A stretch of DNA of 64,000 bases from CAWJHE01 sp963842455 (GTDB lineage: Bacteria; Chloroflexota; Anaerolineae; Anaerolineales; UBA4823): NCBI GenBank assembly GCA_963842455.1, contig CAWJHE010000006.1, forward strand, positions 434,001-498,000, written 5' to 3'. Below the pieces are notes generated by a model. It saw nothing but the letters and a program-made list of their open reading frames with translations. It searched no databases and had not been told where the DNA came from. Positions within the stretch are counted from its first letter, which is position 1. Each line of letters begins with the position of its first letter. This document shows, piece after piece, positions 16,976-25,573 of this stretch. The position numbers were made by a program, and so were the translations under genes.

Positions 16976-17971
16976 CTAAAACCAGACTTTGATAGCCGCA
17001 TCCACCAGCAAACCTAAGAGGTAAAACAAGCCAAAACGACGATTGTGTACAAAGCCCGCCGCGACAAAGTAATTTGGCCAGACGTCTGGGAAATCAGCCG
17101 GTTTTTCTGCGGGCTTGGGATGCTTAAAGATTGGCCAGAGACGTAGAAATTCCGGAATTGCCAGGAGAACGATCAGCAGGATTGGGGTAAAGAAGCGCGT
17201 GATAACCAGGTAGATTACCGAGAGATACTGCAGAATGAGCATACCGACCAACACGGCACGTGAAACCTTTTCTCCTAGCAGCACCGGCAGGGTGTGAATG
17301 CGGCGTTCTTTGTCCATCTCTAATTTGTCGATATGCTTGCCAAAGATCACACCGGTAACGCCCAGGGCATAGGGCATACTGGCCAGCACCACGTTCCAAT
17401 CCCATTGACCTGTGATGACATAATAACCGCCGCCGATCATCAAGGGTCCCCACACAATCAAAACAGCAATCTCGCCCAAGGCAATGTATTTCAGGGGCCA
17501 GGTGTAAAAGAGAACAAAGAAAACACCGGACGTCAGCAAAGCCAGGGTCAGCCCACCTGTTTGCACTACCAGGATGACACCTGCAACTAAAGCCAATAAC
17601 CCTGTAACGGCGGCATAGGTGAGCAGCTGCCGTTTGTTGAGCAAACCATGCACCAGCGGTTGTGGTCCGTATTGGCTGCGGTAATAATTATCCTGATCGA
17701 CGCCTTTCACATAATCGGTGTAATCGTTCAATAAGTTGTTGGTGGCATGCGAAAGCACCAAACCAATGGCTACCAGGATCCATTTTGGAGCGTCAAATTG
17801 ACCATGCTGGAAAGCCAGAATACCGGCTATGGCTGCCGAGATAAAGGTCATAATCAAGACCGCGGCGCGGGTGGCAATCAACCAGCGTGAAATGATATCT
17901 AACTGCTCCCACTCTTCTTTGCTGATGCGCGGGATAACCTGCAAAGCTTTACGCCACATCGAGAAATTCAT
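16976..17971 (-). CDS. UbiA-family prenyltransferase (MenA-like)
   Basis: UbiA enzymes move a polyprenyl chain onto an aromatic ring in the membrane. This one is 331 aa from ATG 17971, which follows GGAGGAAAT; the longer frame to 18025 is excluded by the promoter. The first Asp-rich motif is NNLLNDYTDYVKGVDQDN (N-D-xx-D-xxx-D) near residue 80, the second is GKHIDKLEMDKERRIHTLPV near 220. About eight spans follow the family topology. The sequence around the first motif resembles 1,4-dihydroxy-2-naphthoate prenyltransferase (menaquinone pathway) more than heme or chlorophyll enzymes, but no men genes are nearby, so the substrate is an inference. Confidence 0.85.
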   Translation of the reverse strand: MNFSMWRKALQVIPRISKEEWEQLDIISRWLIATRAAVLIMTFISAAIAGILAFQHGQFDAPKWILVAIGLVLSHATNNLLNDYTDYVKGVDQDNYYRSQYGPQPLVHGLLNKRQLLTYAAVTGLLALVAGVILVVQTGGLTLALLTSGVFFVLFYTWPLKYIALGEIAVLIVWGPLMIGGGYYVITGQWDWNVVLASMPYALGVTGVIFGKHIDKLEMDKERRIHTLPVLLGEKVSRAVLVGMLILQYLSVIYLVITRFFTPILLIVLLAIPEFLRLWPIFKHPKPAEKPADFPDVWPNYFVAAGFVHNRRFGLFYLLGLLVDAAIKVWF

Positions 17972-18004
17972 ATTTCCTCCAAAAGTTATCCATGATATCC
18001 GTTT

Positions 18005-18010
18005 ATTATA
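18005..18010 (-). promoter_or_regulatory. -10 element of the UbiA-family gene
   Basis: On the - strand TATAAT occupies 18010-18005 with only a weak TTAAGT-like -35 upstream. A start near 17998 supports ATG 17971 as the UbiA start. Confidence 0.45.
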
Positions 18011-18060
18011 CAAAAAATATCCCAAATACTTAACCCGCTCGATGAGATAATTTCTGCCGT

Positions 18061-19173
18061 TTACCAGTTTTTCAGCGATGCCCGATATAGAGCTCGCTCG
18101 AAATATTCGCCTTCGGGGTCCAAATTCTCATAGCCCTTCTTGAGCAGCTCGCGCATGAGCGGTTCTAGCTGGGCAGCATAATGCAACATACTGGCTTCGG
18201 GGTGTATCCCAGGCCAGGAATAGCAGGTTACTGTTGCACGGCGGTTTTTTGTGGGGATACCTGATGGAATGGTCTTCTCCCAGTTGGGGTCATCAGGGTG
18301 GAAAATATACTGGTTCAGGTTGCCTTGTGGGATGCCTTCGATGCCGCGCACAACCCTTGGGTCGATATCCATGGTATAAGGATCTACCGATAGATCGGTA
18401 ATCACGGCGTGTTCGGGCAACCAGGCGATCCATTCATTGGGTACTACAGGTTTGGATGAGTCGCGCCGATAAGCAGCATCAACTAAGACATCCGTTTGAT
18501 GGAAGAGATTTTCCATTACGCTAGGGTTAGCAGAAACACTGCGCCCGACAATGACGGCGATCGAGCCTGGACCCCCAGCCTGCATCTGGTCGTTATTGCG
18601 TTCTAGGTTGCCCAGCTTGGTAGCCGCCTCAACGGCGTGTTTACCGACCATGCCGCTGCCGATAATCAATACTTGAAACGGTTTGCCATCACCACGATCT
18701 AAGCCTGACCAGCGCTTCTCCAATACATCGAAAGCGGCTTCCAATCCATTCCATGCTACCGATTTCATATCTTCCACCAGGCGAATATTACGGTCATCTA
18801 CAATGCTATCCAGGGAGATCGAGCGCGCCCCTAATTCCTTCAATAAAGCCACGCGTTTTGGGCGGGTGGGATAATGCAGCATGGAGATCAGGCAGCTACC
18901 TTCGCCCAATACTTTAAACTCTTCCAGTTTTGGCGAGCGCAGGATCATCACATAGTCTTTTTTGAATGCCTGTTCCCGCGTACAAAAATGTACATGGGTG
19001 CTACCTGAAAGGTAGTCATCCAGGGTATAACCAGAACGTGATCCGTAACCCTCTTCCAAATAGATTTCGGCGCCTTGTTGGATTAAGAATTGAATAAAGC
19101 CAGGCAGAAATACACGTTTTTCTCCGGCCTCTGTTTTCATGCGGGGAAAACCAATAGTAACTTTTTTAGTCAT
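18061..19173 (-). CDS. Alanine dehydrogenase/PNT-family protein, paralog 1
   Basis: The 370-aa protein has the two-domain layout of alanine dehydrogenase, transhydrogenase alpha and lysine-forming saccharopine dehydrogenase: an N-terminal PNT domain with GEKRVFLPGFIQFLIQQGAE and GYGSRSGYT, then a Rossmann domain with VLIIGSGMVGKHAVEAATKLG near residue 170. The pyruvate-binding Arg (in KRVFLP) and the catalytic His (in MLHYPTRPKR) can be placed, and an Asp is present in DLSVDPY. The Lys that binds pyruvate in alanine dehydrogenase appears as Arg in ILRSP. Shared signatures with the next gene are SVAWNG, EGIPQGNL and CYSWPGIHP. So the family is certain but L-alanine as substrate is not. No neighbour tells the pathway. 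Confidence 0.75.
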   Translation of the reverse strand: MTKKVTIGFPRMKTEAGEKRVFLPGFIQFLIQQGAEIYLEEGYGSRSGYTLDDYLSGSTHVHFCTREQAFKKDYVMILRSPKLEEFKVLGEGSCLISMLHYPTRPKRVALLKELGARSISLDSIVDDRNIRLVEDMKSVAWNGLEAAFDVLEKRWSGLDRGDGKPFQVLIIGSGMVGKHAVEAATKLGNLERNNDQMQAGGPGSIAVIVGRSVSANPSVMENLFHQTDVLVDAAYRRDSSKPVVPNEWIAWLPEHAVITDLSVDPYTMDIDPRVVRGIEGIPQGNLNQYIFHPDDPNWEKTIPSGIPTKNRRATVTCYSWPGIHPEASMLHYAAQLEPLMRELLKKGYENLDPEGEYFERALYRASLKNW

Positions 19174-19286
19174 TACAGCGATCCTCTCTTGTCAAGTAGA
19201 TAAAACCTGAATTACAATCCAGGGCTAAATGCCAGGATTTAACCCTTGCTGGAGAACCAATTCAGCATTGTCAAGGTTCTTTCTGC

Positions 19287-20423
19287 TTAAGTATTTTGCC
19301 AGTTAGACAACATTGCCCGGTGAATGGCGCGTTCGAAGAAACGACCACGCGCACGGATATTTTCTGGGCCGCCACGTTCTACCAATGTACTGAAGATGGG
19401 ACGCATTTGCTGCCCATAAACTTGCATGCATTTCTTGGGATGAATGCCTGGCCAGGAGTAGCAGGAGACCGCATAACGCCGGTGTTTAGTAGAAATGCAA
19501 GCCGGGATTTTTTCATAAGCCGGGTCATCCGGCGCAAATATATATTGATCCAGGTTCCCCTGGGGTATGCCCTCGATGCCTTTGACGGAAATAGGCAAGT
19601 TGTCGCCACAATCATACGGATCCACAGATAGATCCAGCAAGACCGCATGCTGAGGCAGGTAAGCTAGCCATTGATTGGGTACAACTGGTTGCCTTGGGTC
19701 AGGACGTTGGGTAGCATCAACCAGGATATCGGTTTTCTCAAGTAAAGGCAGCATTACGCTTTGCATCGATGTGCTATCGTAATCTACGACTGTGATTTGA
19801 ACACCGGGCACGCCGCGCTCGACCATTTCCTGCCATAATTGTGGGTCTCCGTGTCGGATGCCAGCCTGAACCACATGGACCCCTACCGCTCCTGAGCCTA
19901 ATAGCGTCACGCGAATGGGGTCACGGTGCGGGCTTTCAAAACCAGGTGCAGGATAAAGGATACGCAAGGTGCGGAAAGCCACTTCCATGCCATTCCAAGC
20001 CACAGAGCGAAGGTTTTCGATCAGGCGTCGTCCGATATCGTCTTTGATTGAGTCCAAGGAAATGGCTTCAACCCCCAGAGAGCGGACGAATTCTGTCCGC
20101 TTGGGTCGTGTGGGATAGTGCAACATCGAGACCAGGCAGCTTCCTGGCTGGAGCATGCGCAGCTCCTCATCTGCAGGGCAGCGCAGGACGACAACATAAT
20201 CCTTCTGATAAACCTCTTCGTGGGTGGTGAACATAGCCGTTGGCGCTGCTTGCAGGTAATCCTCCGGTTTGTAGCCCATACCGCTGCCGTAACCGTGTTC
20301 CAGGTAGACCTGCGCACCAGATTTGTGTAGCCGAGCAATTGTCTCAGGTAGAAAGTCCCGGCGCTCTCCAGCTTCGACGCGCATGCGTGCAAAACCGAAG
20401 CTGGGTTTTGGATCATCTAACAT
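19287..20423 (-). CDS. Alanine dehydrogenase/PNT-family protein, paralog 2
   Basis: This 378-aa protein is a tandem paralog of the gene just downstream (18061-19173), with the same PNT plus Rossmann layout. Matching blocks are GERRDFLPETIARLHKSGAQ, VLRCPADEEL (again Arg where alanine dehydrogenase has Lys), MLHYPTRPKR, SLDSIKDDIGRRLIE, SVAWNGMEVAF, VTLLGSGAVGVHVVQAG, DLSVDPYDCG, KGIEGIPQGNLDQYIF and CYSWPGIHPKK. The two are clearly homologous along their whole length but differ at many positions, so the duplication is not recent. The 113-bp gap between them has a ribosome site but no clear terminator, so they may be one transcript. They could form a hetero-oligomer; that is inference. Confidence 0.75.
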   Translation of the reverse strand: MLDDPKPSFGFARMRVEAGERRDFLPETIARLHKSGAQVYLEHGYGSGMGYKPEDYLQAAPTAMFTTHEEVYQKDYVVVLRCPADEELRMLQPGSCLVSMLHYPTRPKRTEFVRSLGVEAISLDSIKDDIGRRLIENLRSVAWNGMEVAFRTLRILYPAPGFESPHRDPIRVTLLGSGAVGVHVVQAGIRHGDPQLWQEMVERGVPGVQITVVDYDSTSMQSVMLPLLEKTDILVDATQRPDPRQPVVPNQWLAYLPQHAVLLDLSVDPYDCGDNLPISVKGIEGIPQGNLDQYIFAPDDPAYEKIPACISTKHRRYAVSCYSWPGIHPKKCMQVYGQQMRPIFSTLVERGGPENIRARGRFFERAIHRAMLSNWQNT

Positions 20424-20608
20424 ATACTATTCCCTCTTTTCTGTTGTGTTGGTATCGCTTTATAAAAAGGTCTGCAGAAAGCGATCCCAACCCTGCTATC
20501 AGAACCAGATATTTTCATTTCAAATCGTATCTAGTCCCGATATTTCTCCTCCGAATTTATCCTTAAGAGTTTACCATAAGCAGGCAGCCAGTTTTTACCC
20601 CATGGTCC

Positions 20609-21787
20609 TTACAGGCTGGCCTTCAATGCTTCACACACGGTGTGCACCTGCGCTTGTGTCATCACGCTGGAGAAGGGCAAAGCCAACCCGCGTTGTCCCA
20701 GGTCTTCGGTTACTGGATAATCACCTGCGCGGTAGCCGAAGCGCTCCACCATGTAGGGCTGCAGGTGGATAGGGATAAAGTAAGGGCGGGCCGGTATTCC
20801 CTGTTCTCCCAGGTGGGCAGCAATCCGGTCGCGGTCAAAGCCAGGCTCGAAGCGCACCACGTAAACAAACCAGCTCATGCGATCAGTGTAGGGCAGAACA
20901 GGCAGGGTCTCTACGCCGGGGATGAGACTTAATTCATGCTGGTACCAATCTGATACCTGCTGCCGGCGGGAGAGCAGCTCCTCCAGGCGAGCGCATTGTA
21001 CCCGTCCCAAGGCAGCGCTCATTTCATCCAAGCGGTAATTGTAGCCCAGGTAGGTGTGCTGCAGCCAGGTATCGCCTGGGGCGCGCCCCTGGTTGCGCAG
21101 AGCCAGCATTTTCCTGGCTGCCTGCTCGTCATCGGTGACAATCACCCCGCCTTCGCCGGTGGTGATTTGCTTGTTGGGATAAAAGGCGAACACGCCATAA
21201 TCCCCCAGGCTGCCAGCCGGGCGGCCTTTGTAGAATGCTCCCAGCGCTTCGCAAGAATCCTCGATAACCTTCAAGCCGAATTCTTGGGCAGTTGCCTGGA
21301 TGGGGTCCATATCCGCCGGCTGCCCAAAGACATCCACCGGCAGGATCGCTTTCAGCTTCCCGAGCTTATCAGCTCGTTGGCGCGGCAGCCAGCGCTCGGC
21401 TGCTTTCCCGCCTGTGACCAGGTCTTCTGCCGCCTGGCGCACCTGTTCCGGATCGATATTGCCCGTCTGCGGGTCTACGTCCACATACACAGGAATAGCC
21501 TGTTCGAACAATAATACGTTCGTAGAGGCGACGAAGGAAAATGGGGTGGTGATCACCAGGTCGCCAGCTTCGATCTGGGCGGCGTGCACGCATAGGTGCA
21601 GACCCAGCGGTCCCGGAATTGACCCCGATCGCAAACTGGCTGCCGGTGATCTGCCGAATGGCCGTTCAAAGGCTTGGATCTCAGCCCCCATACTCAGGTT
21701 GGGGGTACGCAGGACGGCGGCGACAGCCTCTCTTTCAGCGTCGGTCAGGTCGGGGGAGGACATGGGAACTTTGAAGGCAGTTGTCAA
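20609..21787 (-). CDS. DegT/DnrJ/EryC1/StrS aminotransferase (PglE-like), with two compensating indels
   Basis: This PLP enzyme family installs an amino group on keto-sugar nucleotides. The reading frame codes 392 aa. Seen are TTPFSFVASTNVLLFEQAIPVY, VIEDSCEALGAFYKGRPAG (Asp under the PLP ring), FAFYPNKQITTGEGG (Schiff-base Lys), and YNYRLDEMSAALG. Residues about 46-62 are nonsense for the family, yet the alternative frame over 21606-21655 reads QITGSQFAIGVNSGTA, exactly the missing PLP-phosphate loop. So one base is missing near 21651-21660 and one extra G lies in the run at 21603-21605. It is the last gene of the PglC/E1/lipoyl-PglD module and probably makes the amino sugar that PglD acylates. 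The UDP-4-keto-6-deoxysugar-forming dehydratase (PglF-like) is not in the window. Confidence 0.88.
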   Translation of the reverse strand: MTTAFKVPMSSPDLTDAEREAVAAVLRTPNLSMGAEIQAFERPFGRSPAASLRSGSIPGPLGLHLCVHAAQIEAGDLVITTPFSFVASTNVLLFEQAIPVYVDVDPQTGNIDPEQVRQAAEDLVTGGKAAERWLPRQRADKLGKLKAILPVDVFGQPADMDPIQATAQEFGLKVIEDSCEALGAFYKGRPAGSLGDYGVFAFYPNKQITTGEGGVIVTDDEQAARKMLALRNQGRAPGDTWLQHTYLGYNYRLDEMSAALGRVQCARLEELLSRRQQVSDWYQHELSLIPGVETLPVLPYTDRMSWFVYVVRFEPGFDRDRIAAHLGEQGIPARPYFIPIHLQPYMVERFGYRAGDYPVTEDLGQRGLALPFSSVMTQAQVHTVCEALKASL

Positions 21788-21826
21788 GGGTATCTCCAGT
21801 TGATTAGCCGATAAGGAAGGTTTGGG

Positions 21827-22931
21827 TTATGCAGGCCAGATGGTTCCGGCGCGTACGACTGCGTTAGGGGGCACATCTTCTTTGATGGTTGCGCCATTGC
21901 CGATGCGAGCGCCTGATCCAATGCTGACACCCAGGTTTACGGTCGCGCCCATGCCCAGCAGGACGCCTGCGCCGATGTGCACATCGCCAGCCAGGATGGC
22001 GCCTGGTGAAAGGTTGACATAATCTTCCAGCACACAATCATGCGAAACAATCGCGCCCGTGTTGACAATGACGCCAAAACCCAGGCGGGCTTCGCTGCCC
22101 ACGTAGGCGTGCGCAAAAACCTGCACACCCGGCGGCTAAGGATGCGCTGGCTTCCACAACCGCGTTGGGGTGCACGACAGACGGAAAGCCAAAACCGGCC
22201 TGCTTCAGTTTTTGGAAGACTTTGAGGCGTACCGACAGGTTGCCGATTCCGCCAACAGCGTTAATCGCCAGGTGCACGCCCTGAGCATACAACTGCGGCA
22301 GCGCCTCGCCTCCGCCCAAGACGGGTAACCCCATCACCATGTCGCCTGGTTTCAGGCCATCATCGACGACGCCGATGATCCGGTAAGCGCCCAGGCTGCG
22401 TACTAAATCAATCAGGGATTTGCCGTGCCCGCCGCCGCCATACACAATCATCGCGGTTGGGTCCATCGGGCTTTGTGGCGGCTGCAGCGCCGTACTGCTC
22501 GCCCGGTTTTCCAGGTGTTGGCGCAGCCAGCTTTCGGTAATCAGCTGAGCGGTGGGCAGTTCCGCAAGGTCTACATTCATTTGACGTGCCAGTGCCAATG
22601 CCGGTTGGGTGATGCGCAGCCCTTCTGGCGGGCTTTCAGGTTGGGCAGGTTGCGCTGGCATCTCCTGTGCGGGGGGTGTGTAACCAGGGTTGTCTGCCAG
22701 GTAGCACAGCAAAGCGCCTGCTGGCAAGATCTGCCCCACCTGGACCTGTAGGGCGCTGACATACCCTTGACTCTCTGCCAGTACATCGGCGGTCGATTTT
22801 GTGGTCTCCAGAGTGCATAGCAGATCACCCTTCTCGACGAAGTCGCCTTCAGCCACGTGCAGGGCAGCCAGGTTGGCTTCTGGTTCGTTGGGGTTGAGCA
22901 ATGGGATATAGATGGGTTTCGCTTCGCTCAA
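21827..22931 (-). CDS. Lipoyl-domain/PSBD-like/PglD-type sugar O/N-acyltransferase fusion (one frameshift)
   Basis: About 368 aa in three parts. Residues 1-80 are a lipoyl domain: AEGDFVEKGDLLCTLETTKS with the candidate lipoylated Lys at position 45 in ETTKS. Residues about 105-140 (TQPALALARQMNVDLAELP) resemble the peripheral-subunit-binding domain of 2-oxoacid dehydrogenase E2 proteins, although the usual GTG-GRI loop is degenerate. From about 160 it is PglD/NeuD-like: IVYGGGGHGKSLIDLVRSLG, VVDDG, then left-handed beta-helix hexapeptides with IVSHDC (catalytic His of PglD-type enzymes), SPGAILAGDVHIGAG and GATIKEDVPPNAVVRAG. The frame shifts in the GGG run at about 22132-22134 (after SLAAG); one base less gives SLAAGVQVFAHAYVG. 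Only 34 bp separate it from the E1 gene upstream. No CHAT-type E2 catalytic domain is present. See findings. Confidence 0.85.
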
Positions 22932-22965
22932 GCGCTTCTCCTTGCCTGTATGGGGGTTGGTGTAT

Positions 22966-24918
22966 TTATACCATTATTTGCGCTTGGCGCAGAATGTCTT
23001 CGATGCCGGGCAGCACCTGGGCTTCCAGGGGACCGCTGGCAGGAACAGGCAGGTCTTTGGCAGCCAGGCGAGCTGCTTGTTGCAGACGCCCGCCCATGGC
23101 AGCGCTGGTTTGCGCCAGGATCTCCGCCCCCCAACCCAGGCTGTAACTGCCCTCTTCCAGGGTAAGCAGGCGCCGGGTGCGCTCTACGGAAGCCAGGACC
23201 GGAGCGATCACAAAGGGGGATAGCTGGGTCAGGGCGACGATCTCCACAAAGATTTCGTGTTCATAAGCCAGGCGCAGGGCTGCCTGGCGCGCCAGCTCCA
23301 GGGCGTAGCCATAAGTCGCCAGGGTCAAGTGGGCTGCAGGCGCGCCGCGGATGTTCAAGGTGTAGGCGGGCGCGTAATTAACCGGGTCGAGGGCTGCATC
23401 CGGCATCGAAAGAATCGGCGGTGTGAGTTGGCTGAGCTCGAATTCGGACAGGCTGACCTGATCCTGGATAGGCTGCAGGTAAAGTAATTTGTTTTCGATG
23501 AACAGCACCGGGTCATCATCCTGCAGAATGGCGGCTTTCAACAAAGCGCCGGGATCGCCCAAGGCGCATGGAGCCAGGACGCGCAGCCCGGGCACGCCCA
23601 GGAAGTGTTTTTCAAGAGATTGGCTGTGCGTGGGACCGTAGCCGCGCCTTCCGCCCATAGGGGTGCGAATCACCAGCGGCAGGCGCACCTGGTCATTGTA
23701 CATCCAGCGGAACTTGGCAATATGGTTGATGATCTGGTCAGCAGCCAGGGTGAGAAAATCGCCGAACATGATCTCCACAACCGGTCGCAGACCGCGTAAA
23801 GCCATCCCGGCGGCTATGCCGGTGATGCCGGCTTCTGAAATGGGACTGCTGAGCACACGCTGCGGGTAGGCGCTGGAAAGGCCGCGGCTGACCTTGAAGG
23901 CTCCGCCGTAGGGGTCGAGGATATCCTCGCCGATCAGGTAGACGCGTTCATCCTGGGCAAAGGCCTGGTGCAGGGCAGCATTCAGGGATGCGAGCACAGT
24001 GGTCATAGCTCCTTTGCCTCCCTGCCTGGCAGCGGCTCGGCCAGCGCAGTTTGCAAAAGCTTCTTTGATTAATTGGTCTTCAGCCTGTTCGATCGCCTGG
24101 CGTTGTTCAGCCTGCAGCCGTCCTGCCTGGATGCGCAGTGGATCACGGATGGCTCTCTGGCAGGCGATTTCCTCCGCAGGACGGGTATCATCGCCCTTGG
24201 AATGTGGACCAAAACGGCAGGTATGCAGGATTAATGCCCTGGGTGTTAAGCTTGTGCGCACCTGTTCAACCAGTTGAGCGGCAAGTGGGGCGATCTCCAA
24301 TACATCGCTGCTATCCAGCTCTGCAGCCGGGATGTCGAAGGCCGCAAAGCGCGCTGCAATATCACCAGCCAGGCTAATTTCGACAGGCGTGGTTTGGGCG
24401 ATTTTGTTGTTCTCAACGACCCATAACACCGGCGCCTGCCATAAGGAAGCCATGTTCAGGCTTTCGTAAAGCACGCCTTCCCCTAAGGTGCCGTCGCCCA
24501 GGAAGGCTGCGGTTATGGCGCCGCTGTTCTTGAATTTTTCCGCCAGCGCCATGCCAACCGCCAGCGGAGCAATGCCGCCCTGCATGCCATTTGAGTAAAA
24601 ATTGCGCCAATGCAGGTGCTGCGAGCCGCCTCTACCGCCGCACACGCCGGAGGCTTTGCCCATCAGCTCAGCAAACAAGGCGTGTGGGCTGCCGCCATAA
24701 GCCAGGAAATGCCCGTGGCAGCGATGGTTGCTGAACACCAGGTCAGCTTCCTGCAGCGCAGAAAAGACCCCGGCTGCGTTGGCTTCCTGTCCCAGGTAGG
24801 TATGTGTGGTGCCGAAAAAGACGCCGCGTGGAAAATTGTCTAAGACCGTTTCTTCGAAGCGCCGGATGCGGTATAGCAGACGGTAGAGTTCCAGGTTAGT
24901 TTGATCTTGGTCAGTCAT
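22966..24918 (-). CDS. TPP-dependent 2-oxoacid dehydrogenase E1, alpha and beta fused
   Basis: E1 decarboxylates a 2-oxoacid on thiamine diphosphate and passes the acyl group to a lipoyl arm. This 650-aa protein joins both subunits. Alpha half, about 1-300: RIRRFEETVLDNFPRG, H in NHRCHGH, the TPP motif GDGTLGEG (141-148) to ENN (169-171), and the regulatory-loop-like FGPHSKGDDTRP. Beta half from about 305: LIGEDILDPYGGAFKVSRGL, SSPISEAGITGIAAGMALRG with the catalytic Glu, EIMFGDFLTLAADQI, and a transketolase C-terminal domain. It overlaps the pglC-like gene by 8 bp and precedes the lipoyl-PglD gene, with no E2 or E3 genes alongside. The substrate (pyruvate, branched-chain 2-oxoacid, other) cannot be read. 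Its place inside a sugar cluster is unusual. Confidence 0.88.
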   Translation of the reverse strand: MTDQDQTNLELYRLLYRIRRFEETVLDNFPRGVFFGTTHTYLGQEANAAGVFSALQEADLVFSNHRCHGHFLAYGGSPHALFAELMGKASGVCGGRGGSQHLHWRNFYSNGMQGGIAPLAVGMALAEKFKNSGAITAAFLGDGTLGEGVLYESLNMASLWQAPVLWVVENNKIAQTTPVEISLAGDIAARFAAFDIPAAELDSSDVLEIAPLAAQLVEQVRTSLTPRALILHTCRFGPHSKGDDTRPAEEIACQRAIRDPLRIQAGRLQAEQRQAIEQAEDQLIKEAFANCAGRAAARQGGKGAMTTVLASLNAALHQAFAQDERVYLIGEDILDPYGGAFKVSRGLSSAYPQRVLSSPISEAGITGIAAGMALRGLRPVVEIMFGDFLTLAADQIINHIAKFRWMYNDQVRLPLVIRTPMGGRRGYGPTHSQSLEKHFLGVPGLRVLAPCALGDPGALLKAAILQDDDPVLFIENKLLYLQPIQDQVSLSEFELSQLTPPILSMPDAALDPVNYAPAYTLNIRGAPAAHLTLATYGYALELARQAALRLAYEHEIFVEIVALTQLSPFVIAPVLASVERTRRLLTLEEGSYSLGWGAEILAQTSAAMGGRLQQAARLAAKDLPVPASGPLEAQVLPGIEDILRQAQIMV

Positions 24919-25566
24919 CTTGAGACGTGGAAAGCTCCTCTATCGTTGGGGTTGGATTACCCATGAATTCCTGCGCGGTGGCGTGCCCGGGCTGGCTGAT
25001 GCCCTCCCGGCGCAGGACTTTGAGCACGGTGAGTACCAGGATGCGCAGATCAAGCCAGAAGGACCAGTGGTCCACGTACCACACATCCAATTTGAATTTA
25101 TCCTGCCAGGTAAGCGCATTGCGTCCGTTGATTTGCGCCCAGCCGGTAATGCCCGGCAACACATCGTGGCGGCGCGCTTGCTCGGGAGAATAGCGCGGCA
25201 GATACTGCATTAGCAGAGGGCGCGGGCCTACCCAGCTCATCTCGCCGCGTAACACATTCAACATCTCGGGCAGCTCGTCCAGGCTGCTGGCTCGCAAGAA
25301 GCGTCCTAAGCGGGTCAGACGTTCTTGGTCTGGCAGTAAATTTCCCTGGGCATCGCGTGCCTCACGCATACTGCGGAACTTATGCACCTTGAAAGGGCGA
25401 GCGTGGTAGCCCGGCCGCGTTCCTGGTGGAAGAGCACCGGTGAACCCAAGCGCAAGCGCACCAACAATGCCACCAGCAGCAGGATCGGCCAACTGACCAA
25501 CAGCACCAGGCAAGTGAAGAGCAGGTCGAACAATCTCTTGGACAGCGGAATACCTTTTGGGAACAT
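24911..25566 (-). CDS. PglC-like polyprenyl-phosphate phosphoglycosyl transferase (one frameshift)
   Basis: Enzymes of this monotopic family move a phospho-sugar from a UDP-sugar to undecaprenyl phosphate, starting a surface glycan. Joined, the gene codes about 218 aa, the small PglC/EpsL size without the long WcaJ N-terminus. The N-terminus KRLFDLLFTCLVLLVSWPIL is the re-entrant membrane helix; PFKVHKFRSMR, LDELPEMLNVLRGEMSWVGPRP (catalytic Asp-Glu) and PGITGWAQINGRN follow. The frame changes at about 25410-25422, where the N-terminal frame runs HQERG and the other resumes PGYHARPFKV; one more C in the CC run fixes it. It starts 7 bp after the mfd stop, so it is probably on the mfd transcript. 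With PglD- and PglE-like neighbours it suggests a bacillosamine-type pathway. Confidence 0.88.
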
Positions 25567-25573
25567 GATCTAT

